Shown here in pieces: positions 17,469 through 26,078 of a DNA stretch of 44,106 bases; the stretch's first letter is position 1; the number at the start of each line of letters is the position of its first letter. The notes under the pieces are model-generated. The model was not told where the DNA came from and made no database searches. It worked only from the letters and a program-made list of their open reading frames with translations. Location: NCBI GenBank assembly GCA_031269825.1, contig JAISYP010000103.1:1-44106 (forward strand). Direction: 5' to 3'. The stretch comes from Deltaproteobacteria bacterium (GTDB lineage: Bacteria; Desulfobacterota; Desulfarculia; Adiutricales; Adiutricaceae). The position numbers and the translations under genes are program-made.

Positions 17469-18314
17469 ATGAATGTTAACAACGTGGCCAAAGAGGCCAC
17501 CACTAACTTGCGAGCGGCCGCGACGATCCGGGACACTTTTGTGGAACAGGTGGACTCGGTTCCGAACGTGGTGTCCCAAATACTCCAAACCGGAGCCACC
17601 AAACCCCACGCCACGGTTTCCAATTCCATGGTCGCGGCCGTGGATCTATACTCACCTCCTCCAGGGCGGAATATGGCCCATTATTTAACTTTGGACGTGG
17701 ACAAAGCTGGTAATGGTTCCACTTCGATCGCCGACGCCCTCCAAAGATATCTGGACGTGAAACCTCGGCGCGAGGCCGAGGCTGATCCGCGCGATATGGC
17801 GGCCACGGACGCTTACCCCACCTTAGTGATGGACGAGGATGAGGCTTGGGCCGATTCCCTGCCTTACCAGTTCAGTCTCAATGGTATCAGCCAACAGCAG
17901 AACCAGCCTATTTTCTTCGCCTTGAGCGGCTCTTTAAGAGCCCGGGTTGAGGGCGTGGGCGTTAGTACCATCACCACGCCCGCCACCAATCCGGATCCAA
18001 GTATCCCCGTGGGCCCCTCCGCCACTCGCGGCATGTACTATCCCCCAGAGGCGGCCGCTCAAATGGCCATGAGCCGGATTTTTGACATGTATTACCCCGA
18101 TGGGGTTCCGGCCGTCGCCCCAGCCCCGGATGGCGACACTGGAGCCAATGGATCGCTTAAAGACGTGGCGGAAACTTTGGCTGACACGCGGACGCTCAGT
18201 CAATCTGGGGAAGGGGAAAACATTCGGACAGCCTTAAACCGCTATATTGGTTTGAATATGGTGGGTCAAACTAACCGTCTTTACCCCACTTCCTTGACTG
18301 GTCGGCTAGTTTAG
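17469..18314 (+). CDS. unrecognised 281-residue protein
   Basis: ATG 17469 follows a strong GGGAGGT ribosome site, and the codon pattern is like that of neighbouring real genes. The protein is soluble, without signal peptide or membrane helix, and rich in Ala, Pro and Asp. Notable stretches are SLPYQFSLNGISQQQNQPIF followed by FALSGSLRARVEGVGVST, a Pro-rich linker (TPATNPDPSIPVGPSA), and MYYPPEAAAQMAMSRIFDMY. The end, NRYIGLNMVGQTNRLYP, looks like a conserved tail. It stands alone behind its own promoter and structured leader and ends at a strong bidirectional hairpin. I cannot assign a family or function. Confidence 0.75.
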   Translation: MNVNNVAKEATTNLRAAATIRDTFVEQVDSVPNVVSQILQTGATKPHATVSNSMVAAVDLYSPPPGRNMAHYLTLDVDKAGNGSTSIADALQRYLDVKPRREAEADPRDMAATDAYPTLVMDEDEAWADSLPYQFSLNGISQQQNQPIFFALSGSLRARVEGVGVSTITTPATNPDPSIPVGPSATRGMYYPPEAAAQMAMSRIFDMYYPDGVPAVAPAPDGDTGANGSLKDVAETLADTRTLSQSGEGENIRTALNRYIGLNMVGQTNRLYPTSLTGRLV

Positions 18315-18429
18315 AAGGTAGTATAGAAGGCTAGTTTAGAGGCTAGTTAAAGACGAAGGCTTTAGATAGCTTCAATCCAACCCTGGTTCGCCTGAATTAG
18401 CGGTTCCTAGTTTTAGTTAGATGGTAATA

Positions 18430-18472
18430 AATCATCCCCCGGCCGTCGCGAAACGACGAAAGGGGGATGATT
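18430..18472. terminator. bidirectional terminator between convergent genes
   Basis: An 11-bp stem AATCATCCCCC (18430-18440) with GGGGGATGATT (18462-18472) contains an inner CGTCG/CGACG hairpin and sits between two convergent stop codons. ATTTT follows on the plus strand. Confidence 0.75.
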
Positions 18473-18496
18473 ATTTTCGGCTCTTTAAAAAAGCTT

Positions 18497-19708
18497 TTAT
18501 CGGTTGAGTTTGGAGACGTAGGGCGTCTTGGCCCCGGCTTTGGTTAAAGCCATTTTGGCGGCCTCGGCCTCGCCCTGGGTTTGGTAACGACCAACTCGCA
18601 CTGGAAAGTTGGTTCGGCTTTTTTCGTAAAAATACGCCTCAAAATTTCGCGCTTTAAAATTAGCCACGATCTGATGGGCTTCTTGACTGGATCTGGCGGA
18701 CGCCACCTGAACGGTGAATAAACCTGCCCCTTGAGACTGGTTGGACTGGGAGCGGTTAAGGTTCGGATTGACGGGCGGCGTCTTGGGATCCGCGACCAAG
18801 GTTTGGGCTAACTTGGGCTCTGGGGCCTGGGCTTTCAGACGGGGCTTGATTGGCTCTGGGGTGACTAGGATGGGCTCAACTTTTTTAAATTTTAGAGCTC
18901 CGTTGGCGTTTGGCGTCCTTTCGGACGGGGGTAGCTCCTCGGAGCGCGGTTTTTCTGGGGAGACGACCACGACCGCCGCGTTGGAAGCTTCTTGGGTTAA
19001 GGGTTCTTTTATTTGATTAGTCGAGGGCTCTGGAGTGGGCGAAACTAGGGCCAAGCTAGAGCTAAAGATAGCGTTAGAGCTGGGGCTAGAGCTAGAGCTG
19101 GGGCTAGAGCTAGGAGAGCTTAAGCTAGAGCTGGAGCTAGTTCTCGCGTTAGGCTTAGAGCTAGACTTGGGAGTCCGGCTAGGACTGGGCGCGAACTCAG
19201 CGATGACCTGGGGTGGCGAGCCCTTGGTTATTTCTGGTTTGAGCGCGGAACTGACTGGATAGTCCCAAAGGCTGCCGCGACCAACTAAGACCCCTAAAAC
19301 AAAGACCCACACTAAAAAAAATAAGGACAAAAATAGCCGGGTCAGCCACTTGACGGAGACAAGCCAGGCGGGGTCTTTTTTTTCCAAAGCCGCGAGCGTG
19401 GGCTGGGACTCGGAGGCGCTCGAAGCCTGGTCGGGTTCGCTAGTCGGCCGGGGTTCGCTAACCGGCCGAGGTTGGCTAACCTTAGTCCTGAAAGGCGGCT
19501 TAACCAGCTCCAAGGTGTCGGCTGGTTTGGGGGTCAAACGCCTGACCGCGGCTTCGGCGGCTTTCTCGGCTAGTTGACCACCTAAACTACGCGCTCGGTA
19601 GATATCAAAAAAGTTGATTTCCTGGGGGAGAGCGTTGGCCGGGGCTAACCGGGGGGCCGAGTTGTCTAGATTGGATCCAGGAAATAGACTGGTCTTCACG
19701 ATGATCAC
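18497..19708 (-). CDS. SPOR-domain envelope protein
   Basis: This protein of about 403 residues has a cytoplasmic N-terminal region, one membrane helix at about 122-142 (LFLSLFFLVWVFVLGVLVG), a long Ser/Pro/Lys-rich periplasmic linker (about 165-325) and a C-terminal SPOR domain. The SPOR domain reads LFTVQVASARSSQEAHQIVA and later YFYEKSRTNFPVRVGRYQTQ. SPOR domains bind denuded peptidoglycan, usually at the division septum. GTG 19708 is the far start; GTG 19699 has better spacing from AAGGAAGG. It follows argS by 30-40 bases; an argS-SPOR pair is familiar from deltaproteobacteria. The linker length is unusual and repeat-encoded. Confidence 0.85.
   Translation of the reverse strand: MIIVKTSLFPGSNLDNSAPRLAPANALPQEINFFDIYRARSLGGQLAEKAAEAAVRRLTPKPADTLELVKPPFRTKVSQPRPVSEPRPTSEPDQASSASESQPTLAALEKKDPAWLVSVKWLTRLFLSLFFLVWVFVLGVLVGRGSLWDYPVSSALKPEITKGSPPQVIAEFAPSPSRTPKSSSKPNARTSSSSSLSSPSSSPSSSSSPSSNAIFSSSLALVSPTPEPSTNQIKEPLTQEASNAAVVVVSPEKPRSEELPPSERTPNANGALKFKKVEPILVTPEPIKPRLKAQAPEPKLAQTLVADPKTPPVNPNLNRSQSNQSQGAGLFTVQVASARSSQEAHQIVANFKARNFEAYFYEKSRTNFPVRVGRYQTQGEAEAAKMALTKAGAKTPYVSKLNR
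19053..19163. repeat. degenerate GCTAGA/GCTGGG short repeats inside the SPOR gene
   Basis: Imperfect 6-12 base units (GCTAGAGCTAGAGCTGGG and variants) repeat across the stretch encoding a Ser-rich linker. Such repeats are prone to slippage and may vary in number between strains. Confidence 0.7.
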
Positions 19709-19738
19709 CTTCCTTAATGGCCAACCCCTAAAACGATG

Positions 19739-21406
19739 TCACATCCGTTCCGGGGCGGAGACGCCAACCAGCTCCAGACCAATGACCGTCACTTGACGGA
19801 TAGCCCCGACCAACGCCAAACGGGCTTTGGCCAGGGCGGGGTTTTGGTCAACGATGATTTGATGGCGACCATAATACTGGTGGAAAAGGCGGGCTGAGTT
19901 GGTGAGCCAGCCAGTCAACAAATGTGGCTCCAGACGTCGGGCGGCGGCGGCCACGGTTTCTGGGAAGCCGGTCAGGTGCCGAACAAGATCCACTTCCTCA
20001 GGCTCGGTCAATAAGGTCAGATCCACCGTTCCCACCGTTGGTTGACCCTTTTGGAGAAGACTGAAAATCCTGGCGCAAACGTATTGGACGTAATAAACCG
20101 GGTTATCTCGATTCTGAGCTTTGGCCACTTCCAGGTCAAAATCCAAAGAGCTCTCGTGGCTGCGGGTTAGGAACATGAAACGGGCCGCGTCCACCCCAAC
20201 TTCGTTGACTATTTCCCGTAAAGTCACAAACTCCCCGGCCCGGGTGCTCATGGGAACCACTTTGCCTTGCCTTAAAAGGCGAACCAGTTGGACAAGAACC
20301 ACGGCTAGTTGGCTCCGGTCGTAACCGAGGGCTTCCGCGACGGCTTTCATCCGGGGAATGTAACCATGATGATCCGCCCCCCAGACGTCCACCACCAAGT
20401 CATAACCACGCTCAAACTTGTTTTGGTGGTAGGCCACGTCCGCGGCGAGGTAAGTTTTTTGGCCATCTCTTTTGATGAGAACGCGATCCTTGTCGTCGCC
20501 TAAGGCTTCGGAGCGAAACCACAGAGCCCCATCTTTTTCGTAAAGGCGATCGCTTTTTCTCAGCGTGGCCAGGGCCTCTTCCACCAAGCCCTTTTCGTAA
20601 AGGCTTCGCTCGGAAAACCAATCTTCTTGGCTAGCCCGAAAAGTCACCAGATCCTGTTTGATACCAGATAGGATCCGAGCCCCGGCCCATTGACTAAGCC
20701 AGGCCACGCGCTCCTCTTCCGCCATGGTCGCGAATCCCTCAGGCGGGATATCTGAGTTAGATAGCAATTCTTGGGCCAGATCAATGATGTAACCGCCCTG
20801 GTAATAATCTATTGGAAACGGTTCGGTCGACCCTTGGAGCTGATTTAAGCGAGCCAGAACGGAAGCCCCCAGGGTTCGCATCTGGCGGCCAGCGTCATTG
20901 ATGTAATACTCCCTAGACACCTCGTCGCCAGCGTAAGCCAAAATCCGAGCCAACGAGTCGCCTAAGGCGGCTCCCCGGCCATGGCCCACGTGCAGAGGGC
21001 CCGTGGGATTGGCCGAGACGTACTCCACTTGAACTTTACGGCCTGAGGACTGGACACGCCCAAAATCTTGGCCGGCCGCGATGACCCCCGCCAGGGCTTG
21101 GGCCCACCATTGGCCCGATAAACGAAAGTTGATAAACCCTGGGCCGGCCACTTGGGTAGACTCAATATAGCCTTCGGGATCCGACAGGGCGGCGAGGATC
21201 TGGTCGGCTAAGACCCGGGGCTTTTGGCCGAGGCTTTTGGCCAAAGTGAGAGCCGCGTTGGTGGCCAGGTGCCCATGAGAGGGGTCTTTGGGTTCCTCAA
21301 CGATTATTTGGTCAAACGAAAAGGCGGCCGTGGTCGGCTGGTCGGTTTTTTGGGCGATTATGGTGGAGACCGCGGCGTCAATTTTTTGGCGGATCATTTT
21401 TTTCAT
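19739..21406 (-). CDS. argS: arginyl-tRNA synthetase
   Basis: This 555-residue class I synthetase charges tRNA-Arg. It has the N-terminal Add-1 domain, the VEYVSANPTGPLHVGHGRG HIGH-type motif (HVGH at 139-142) and the ArgRS Rossmann sequences VVDVWGADHHGYIPRM. LLRQGKVVPMSTRAGEFVTL is the degenerate KMSKS region with STRAG. A DALR anticodon-binding domain forms the C-terminus (ARLFHQYYGRHQIIVDQ). Length is standard. It is transcribed toward the SPOR gene; alr lies upstream on the same strand across a 130-base gap. A second ATG four codons in could be the true start. Confidence 0.96.
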   Translation of the reverse strand: MKKMIRQKIDAAVSTIIAQKTDQPTTAAFSFDQIIVEEPKDPSHGHLATNAALTLAKSLGQKPRVLADQILAALSDPEGYIESTQVAGPGFINFRLSGQWWAQALAGVIAAGQDFGRVQSSGRKVQVEYVSANPTGPLHVGHGRGAALGDSLARILAYAGDEVSREYYINDAGRQMRTLGASVLARLNQLQGSTEPFPIDYYQGGYIIDLAQELLSNSDIPPEGFATMAEEERVAWLSQWAGARILSGIKQDLVTFRASQEDWFSERSLYEKGLVEEALATLRKSDRLYEKDGALWFRSEALGDDKDRVLIKRDGQKTYLAADVAYHQNKFERGYDLVVDVWGADHHGYIPRMKAVAEALGYDRSQLAVVLVQLVRLLRQGKVVPMSTRAGEFVTLREIVNEVGVDAARFMFLTRSHESSLDFDLEVAKAQNRDNPVYYVQYVCARIFSLLQKGQPTVGTVDLTLLTEPEEVDLVRHLTGFPETVAAAARRLEPHLLTGWLTNSARLFHQYYGRHQIIVDQNPALAKARLALVGAIRQVTVIGLELVGVSAPERM

Positions 21407-21487
21407 GAAAAACTCTAGGTCTAGGTCTCTGGCTTCTGGGCCATGGGGAAGGGTAACTATTATTATTGGGTCTATTATTTACTGTGG

Positions 21488-21513
21488 CTAGGGGGGCGCT
21501 GATGGGCCCCTAG
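21488..21513 (-). terminator. hairpin after alr
   Basis: CTAGGGG (21488-21494) pairs with CCCCTAG (21507-21513) 27 bases beyond the alr stop. The following T content on the minus strand is low, so this is a weak terminator call. Confidence 0.35.
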
Positions 21514-21539
21514 TTAATTATAGTTGGCTTTCGGCCCAG

Positions 21540-22700
21540 TTAAGCTCCCTCCTGGTAAGCGCGCGGGTTTAGACGCCCAAATAGGCACAAGCACTCATAG
21601 GCGCTGGTCGATTGCCATTGGGCGGCTTGGCCAACGCTAATCCGGGCCCGCCCATCGCGTCCCACTAAGGTCACCTTTTGTCCGGGCTGGGCGTCGGGGA
21701 TTTGGCTAACGTCATAAAGGCTAAGGTTCATGCAGACCCGGCCAAGCGAGGGGGCCAGGCGCCCATTGATTAAGGCCCCGCCCTGATTGGAGCGAGCCCG
21801 GGTAAGGCCATGGACATAACCGACTGGCGCGGCCGCGACCTTAAGGTTAGCTGGGGCCACAAAAGTGCGGTCATAACTAATAGTCTCGCCGGCGCGAATC
21901 GTCCGAACCTGGATGATTTGGCTATAAAAGCTCAGGGCGGGTTTGAGCTTTTTGGTTAAACGCGCCCCGGCCTCTGTTAGTTTTTCTTCGTCGCCTTCCA
22001 AAGGATTGGCCCCGTACATGGCTAACCCCACCCGGGAAAATTGATCCGGGTAATCGGGATGGGCTAATAAACCCGGGCTAGCCAGCGCGCTATGTCGACC
22101 TTGGGTCAGGTTTAACTGTTGGTCGACGCGTTGGATCTTTTGGAAACGCGCTAGCTGCGTTTGGGCTTGGGGATCCCCGACCGTGGCCAAATGGGTCATT
22201 AGTCCTCGGAAAATAATCTTGGGTTTTTGGAGTAAAGAAGGCAAAACCGTGGGCGCCTCCCACCAGGGTAGGCCCAATCGACCCATGCCAGAGTCGATTT
22301 TGAGGTAAACCTGGGCTTTGGAGCCAGCTGGAACCATTTCCTCCAATAAATGTAGTTGGGGGAGGCTATGGATGACGGTGACTAAATCATGCTCCACGGC
22401 CGCCCGCAGTTGGGCCGGGGTTCTGAGGCCCGCTAAAACATGGATGTCCACTGGTCGCGACTGGTTCCCCCGTTGGGCTAGTCTTAGGCTCACGCCCTCG
22501 GCCGCGTCCAAAACCCCTAGATCCGTGGCCCCATCCTCAACTAAGGCCTGGGCGCACTCGATTAAACCGTGGCCATAAGCGTCGCCTTTGACGACGGCCA
22601 TCAAGGGCCTTAAGGGATTTAATTGGCGGATCAGGCGGAAATTGGCTTTCAAAGCCGCTAAATCAATTTCCACCCGATTAAAACTTAAGTCGGAAAACAT
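21540..22700 (-). CDS. alr: alanine racemase
   Basis: This 386-residue PLP enzyme of fold type III interconverts L- and D-alanine for peptidoglycan. The PLP lysine is Lys38 in MAVVKGDAYGHG. Substrate and PLP contacts are visible in KIDSGMGRLGL and FSRVGLAMYGANP. The catalytic-Tyr region reads APVGYVHGLTRA, where many relatives have GYADG. The C-terminal barrel has GRVCMNLSLYDVS. I start at ATG 22700; a TTG two codons upstream is less likely. The ribosome site is weak. Next downstream on the same strand are argS and the SPOR gene. Confidence 0.94.
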   Translation of the reverse strand: MFSDLSFNRVEIDLAALKANFRLIRQLNPLRPLMAVVKGDAYGHGLIECAQALVEDGATDLGVLDAAEGVSLRLAQRGNQSRPVDIHVLAGLRTPAQLRAAVEHDLVTVIHSLPQLHLLEEMVPAGSKAQVYLKIDSGMGRLGLPWWEAPTVLPSLLQKPKIIFRGLMTHLATVGDPQAQTQLARFQKIQRVDQQLNLTQGRHSALASPGLLAHPDYPDQFSRVGLAMYGANPLEGDEEKLTEAGARLTKKLKPALSFYSQIIQVRTIRAGETISYDRTFVAPANLKVAAAPVGYVHGLTRARSNQGGALINGRLAPSLGRVCMNLSLYDVSQIPDAQPGQKVTLVGRDGRARISVGQAAQWQSTSAYECLCLFGRLNPRAYQEGA

Positions 22701-23545
22701 AGTCAACTTTCGTCAAAAAAAGTAACAAAGCTACTAAAAACAAGTCACCCCGCCCCCCAGGTTTCTGGGCCAACCTGGGTGGTAATTATGGAAAATAATA
22801 ACATATATGGGAAATTTAGACAAGCCAAAAAAGGACTTTACTGAAAAATTATTTTTTAAACTACCGATATTCTGAATTTAACTAGGATGTCTTGACTACG
22901 ATATCTGGTATGTGATGGCCCTCGCTAGATTTAAATTGTTTTAAGTATTTTTTGACTGATTTGGTGGAGGCTGGGTTAGTAAAACTAGAATTTATCACTA
23001 ATAAGATCGCTCGCGCCTGGTATATGTAAATTTTATCCGTGGTCAGCTAAGTATAAAATTTGATAAAATTAATATAAAATAGTTTATGAGACTTTATAAA
23101 TATGTACTTATATAATATTAAGGTCATTTACGAGTAAAATAATTCTTAAAATAAAGTGACTAGCCGGCTAGGCCAAACCGGAAAACGATTAGTTGGCCCG
23201 GCCAGGCGAGCGATAATTTGACGCCTCCAATTCGGATCCCGGCGGGGTTTAGCCTAATCGCTCGTTTTTTTCTTGCTATTGTGGGGTAGTTTGACTTAAA
23301 CTTGGCCAAGGTTCCGACAGTCATTGGGAGTTGGCCAAGGTTCGTTGGTTGGCGCGCCAGGGCTACGGGATCGTTTTGTTTTGGCCTGTTTTTCTTCAGG
23401 GTCATTTTTTGGTCAAACCTCCCGCTATTAAGGCTTACTTTTAACTTTAAATATCCACAATGGCTGGAATTTGATTTCAAGCCCGAGGCGGGCGTTTGGG
23501 AGATCAAGGCCAGTCGGGGCGGCTTAATTACAGTTGAGGTTATTT
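22701..23545. other. intergenic region between alr and greA
   Basis: The first 450 bases are AT-rich without a gene. From 23160 it becomes GC-rich and structured (listed separately). Frames at 23160-23507 (minus) and 23302-23583 (plus) have no family features. The 13-mer TTGGCCAAGGTTC occurs twice near 23303 and 23332. Confidence 0.45.
23160..23271 (+). terminator. hairpin cluster ending in a terminator, upstream of greA
   Basis: The 12-bp palindrome CTAGCCGGCTAG (23160-23171) is followed by GGCCAA/TTGGCC. CGAGCGAT (23207-23214) then pairs with ATCGCTCG (23257-23264), directly followed by seven T residues. The last element has terminator form but a 42-base loop. It could end a small RNA or act as a greA leader attenuator. 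Confidence 0.4.
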
Positions 23546-24010
23546 ATGGATTTAGTCCCTATCACCAGGGAAGGTCAGGCTAGGTTAAAAAAAGAACTGG
23601 AAAGGCTCATTAAGCAGGAGCGCCCCACGGTCATTAAGGCCATTGAGGAAGCGCGAGCCCATGGCGATCTATCGGAAAACGCCGAGTTCCACGCGGCCAA
23701 AGAGCGTCAAGGCTTCATTGAGGGCCGCATCGCCGAGTTAGAGACTCAATTGGCCACTAGCCACGTCGAGGAGATCCACGGGCCTTACGAGCGCTGTGTT
23801 TTTGGGGCCACGGTGACCATGGAAAACGTGGACACTGGGGACACCAAGACATACACCCTAGTTGGCCCTTTTGAGTCAGCCCCGGAAAAAGGCTTACTGT
23901 CCGTGGCCACGCCCATTGGCCAAGCTTTACTGGGTCGGGAGGCGGGGGATGACGTGCGCGTCAACACCCCGCGTGGACCGCAGGACTACAGCATCATTAG
24001 CGTTAAATAA
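23546..24010 (+). CDS. greA: transcription elongation factor GreA
   Basis: This 154-residue factor rescues backtracked RNA polymerase by stimulating transcript cleavage. The N-terminal coiled coil carries the catalytic acidic tip DLSENAEFHAAKERQ, and the C-terminal FKBP-like domain shows YTLVGPFESAPEKGLLSVAT and GQALLGREAGDDV. ATG 23546 has a GAGGT ribosome site; the frame is open a few codons further. Length is typical (about 158). The next gene begins 66 bases later. Confidence 0.96.
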   Translation: MDLVPITREGQARLKKELERLIKQERPTVIKAIEEARAHGDLSENAEFHAAKERQGFIEGRIAELETQLATSHVEEIHGPYERCVFGATVTMENVDTGDTKTYTLVGPFESAPEKGLLSVATPIGQALLGREAGDDVRVNTPRGPQDYSIISVK

Positions 24011-24076
24011 ACGCGCCTACCGTTAATCGCGGACGAGTCTAACCTTGACGCGCCCGCTGGATGGATAATCGAATCT

Positions 24077-25306
24077 ATGGACATAGTTATCGCTGGAGCG
24101 GGCGTGGCTGGGATAACCGCCGCCGAGACCGCTCGCGCCGCCGACCCCTCGGCCAATATCACTATTTTTAGTCAAGAGCGCGAACTTTTTTATTTTCGTC
24201 CGCGGCTACCGGAAGTGGTGGCCGGGAAAGTTCCCGCGGCGAAGGTTATCGCCCACCCTTTAAGTTGGTATCAGGAAAAAAACCTGGAAATCCGGCTGGG
24301 GGAAGCTCTGGTGGATGTCTGCTTGGATAACCGACAGGCCCGCGGAGGGCTGGGCAGTCGTTTGACCTTTGATCGCTTGTTATTGGCCACTGGGGCCGAA
24401 AGTTTTTGGCCACCTCTGCCGGGCTCTAACTTAAGCGGGGTTTTCGCGGTTAGAAGTTTAAATGACGCCTCGAGCCTTTATTTTGACGCTGGTCGAGTTA
24501 AGGCGGCCGTTCTCGTCGGATCAGGACTGTTGGGCCTAGAAATGGGCTACGCTTTAACCTCGCGGGGGCTTAAGGTTCATGTCTTGGAACGGGGCGATCG
24601 AGTTCTGCCTCGCCAAACCACGCCGAAAAGCGGGGCGAAACTACGCCAAATGTTGACGAAAAGCGGTTTTGAGATCCACCTCGGCCAAGAAGCCAAATTA
24701 GCCTATGGCCAAGAGCGCTTAGCGGGCGTGGAACTGAAATCCGGGGACAAGATCGAGGCGGGGCTCCTGATTATCGCCACCGGGATCAAGCCAAACTTGG
24801 CCCTGGCCAAAAGTTTAAAACTACCTATCGATAAAGCTATTGTGGTGGACGAATATCTGGAAACCTCGATCCCAGGTATTTACGCGGCCGGCGATTGCGC
24901 CCAAAGCGCGGACGGTTTTTCGGGCTTGTGGAGCGTCAGCCGTCTCCAGGGTTTAACGGCCGGGGCCAATCTGGTGGCCAAGGATCCGGCTAGCCGTCAA
25001 ATCTATCAAGCTCAACCCCCCTCGAGTGTCTTAAAAGTGGCGGGGATCGATTTGGTCGCGGCTGGCGATATCGATCCCGAAGGCCGGCTGATCGGTTTGG
25101 AAGCCGAGTCAGAGCTAGTCTACCGGAAGCTGATTATTGACGAGCGAGGCCTTTTGGTGGGCTTCACCAACTTGGGAACCACGGCTGGCAACCATGAATT
25201 GGGCGAAGCTTTGGGTAAAAAGATCATTCCTAGCCAGTTAAAAGAGGAATTGGAGCGAGTTGATTTTGATTTTTCCAAGATTAAATCGTTGCCTAATGTC
25301 GCTTAG
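24077..25306 (+). CDS. NAD(P)/FAD-dependent oxidoreductase (rubredoxin-reductase/NirB-N type)
   Basis: This 409-residue flavoprotein has two Rossmann folds: FAD motif GAGVAGITAAE (7-17) and NAD(P) motif VGSGLLGLEMGYAL (147-160). It also has the FAD-closing segment TSIPGIYAAGDCAQ. There is no CxxxxC redox disulfide near the FAD motif, so it is not a glutathione- or thioredoxin-type reductase. It resembles NADH:rubredoxin reductases and the N-terminal part of NirB, which pass electrons to small iron proteins. The C-terminal domain (about 310-400) is of the NirB/rubredoxin-reductase kind. No electron acceptor is encoded nearby. It might feed low-potential reactions, but linkage to the downstream dehydratase locus is only positional. 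Confidence 0.8.
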   Translation: MDIVIAGAGVAGITAAETARAADPSANITIFSQERELFYFRPRLPEVVAGKVPAAKVIAHPLSWYQEKNLEIRLGEALVDVCLDNRQARGGLGSRLTFDRLLLATGAESFWPPLPGSNLSGVFAVRSLNDASSLYFDAGRVKAAVLVGSGLLGLEMGYALTSRGLKVHVLERGDRVLPRQTTPKSGAKLRQMLTKSGFEIHLGQEAKLAYGQERLAGVELKSGDKIEAGLLIIATGIKPNLALAKSLKLPIDKAIVVDEYLETSIPGIYAAGDCAQSADGFSGLWSVSRLQGLTAGANLVAKDPASRQIYQAQPPSSVLKVAGIDLVAAGDIDPEGRLIGLEAESELVYRKLIIDERGLLVGFTNLGTTAGNHELGEALGKKIIPSQLKEELERVDFDFSKIKSLPNVA

Positions 25307-25444
25307 AGGCTTTTAGCTTCTATTTTTCGTCTATAGGAGCTTATATAACGCCTACTTATATAAAGACTAGCCGACCCCAAAGCTCGCCCGGGTCGGGCGG
25401 GCGAAAAAAATTTAATATTTTTTTTAAAAAGGGCGAAAAATATC

Positions 25445-25473
25445 TTGACAATTCTTTTGGCCGGCGCTATAGT
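25445..25473 (+). promoter_or_regulatory. near-consensus sigma-70 promoter
   Basis: TTGACA (25445-25450), exactly 17 bases, then TATAGT (25468-25473). It is the best promoter match noticed in the window. Predicted start is near 25480. Confidence 0.65.
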
Positions 25474-25479
25474 CGGTTT

Positions 25480-25651
25480 CCAGGCTCAAAGGCGGGTTAG
25501 TTTTTTGGGATCCAGGCTTGGGGGATCCCGGTTTTTAAGAACAACCTCAGCTTTTGGCTGTTTCCTAAAAATTTAATATTTAATATTTGGCTGATTAATA
25601 AACTTAAAGGCCGGATGTGTTCATTCTTGATGGACATATCCGGCTTTTTTT
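25480..25651 (+). ncRNA. candidate leader RNA or small RNA, about 170 nt
   Basis: The segment is bounded by a strong promoter and a strong terminator and contains no reading frame with a ribosome site. Hairpins are GGGATCC/GGATCCC (25507-25513 with 25523-25529), CAGC/GCTG (25548-25560) and the terminator. It is on the same strand as, and 430 bases upstream of, the importer genes. It could be a free-standing small RNA or a riboswitch-type attenuator. I recognise no known aptamer. Confidence 0.4.
25610..25651 (+). terminator. rho-independent terminator in the importer leader
   Basis: GCCGGATGTGTTCAT (25610-25624) pairs with ATGGACATATCCGGC (25630-25644), with two G-U pairs and no mismatches. 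Seven T residues follow (25645-25651). Confidence 0.88.
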
Positions 25652-25766
25652 GATCTGATCTAGGGTTAAGGGCCTGACTAAGCGTGGCCCTTTCAATTAA
25701 TAATGGTTTAAAGCCCAGCTTGGCGTCACGGCCTCAGGCGGGTAGTTTTTATCGCGGAAAGTCATT

Positions 25767-25853
25767 ATGAAAATTTGGCGTTCTTTTTCTAATCTGGGAC
25801 TGACCAATCTTCTCCCCATCTACACCTCAACCCGCCTCTGTTGTTGTCGCTAG
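25767..25853 (+). CDS. possible 28-residue leader peptide ending Cys-Cys-Cys-Arg
   Basis: ATG 25767 follows GGAAAG by 5-6 bases. The frame gives MKIWRSFSNLGLTN and ends TRLCCCR before TAG, with three consecutive TGT codons four codons from the stop. Runs of one amino acid's codons near the end of a short upstream frame are the hallmark of ribosome-mediated attenuation, and Cys-rich examples are known in other bacteria. Here it lies after the leader terminator and 225 bases before the importer ATPase. Support is one ribosome-site match and the codon run; chance is possible. Confidence 0.3.
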   Translation: MKIWRSFSNLGLTNLLPIYTSTRLCCCR

Positions 25854-26078
25854 AACTCTCCCCCTCGGATCCGGTCTTCGCCTTACTAGGGCTATCCTTT
25901 ATTAACGGTTGTCGCCTTTAGGGTTTATTGACCAGATCTTCCCGGTTATCGCCTAAAAACTATAAATACTTCCGCTGGATTGATTCGGCCAGGCGCCTTT
26001 TTGAGGGCGATCCTTAACTATTAATAATAGGGATATTTTTCGGCCATAAGCGACAAAGGATGGATAGAGGTTTGATTT

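Larger units (their letters stand above)
25307..26078. other. 772-base upstream region of the importer operon
   Basis: It contains a strong promoter, a candidate leader RNA with terminator, a 28-codon Cys-ending frame (each listed) and one TTGACCAG (25928-25935). GATCCGGTC (25868-25876) could pair with GACCAGATC (25930-25938), one mismatch. No larger gene is seen. Confidence 0.6.
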
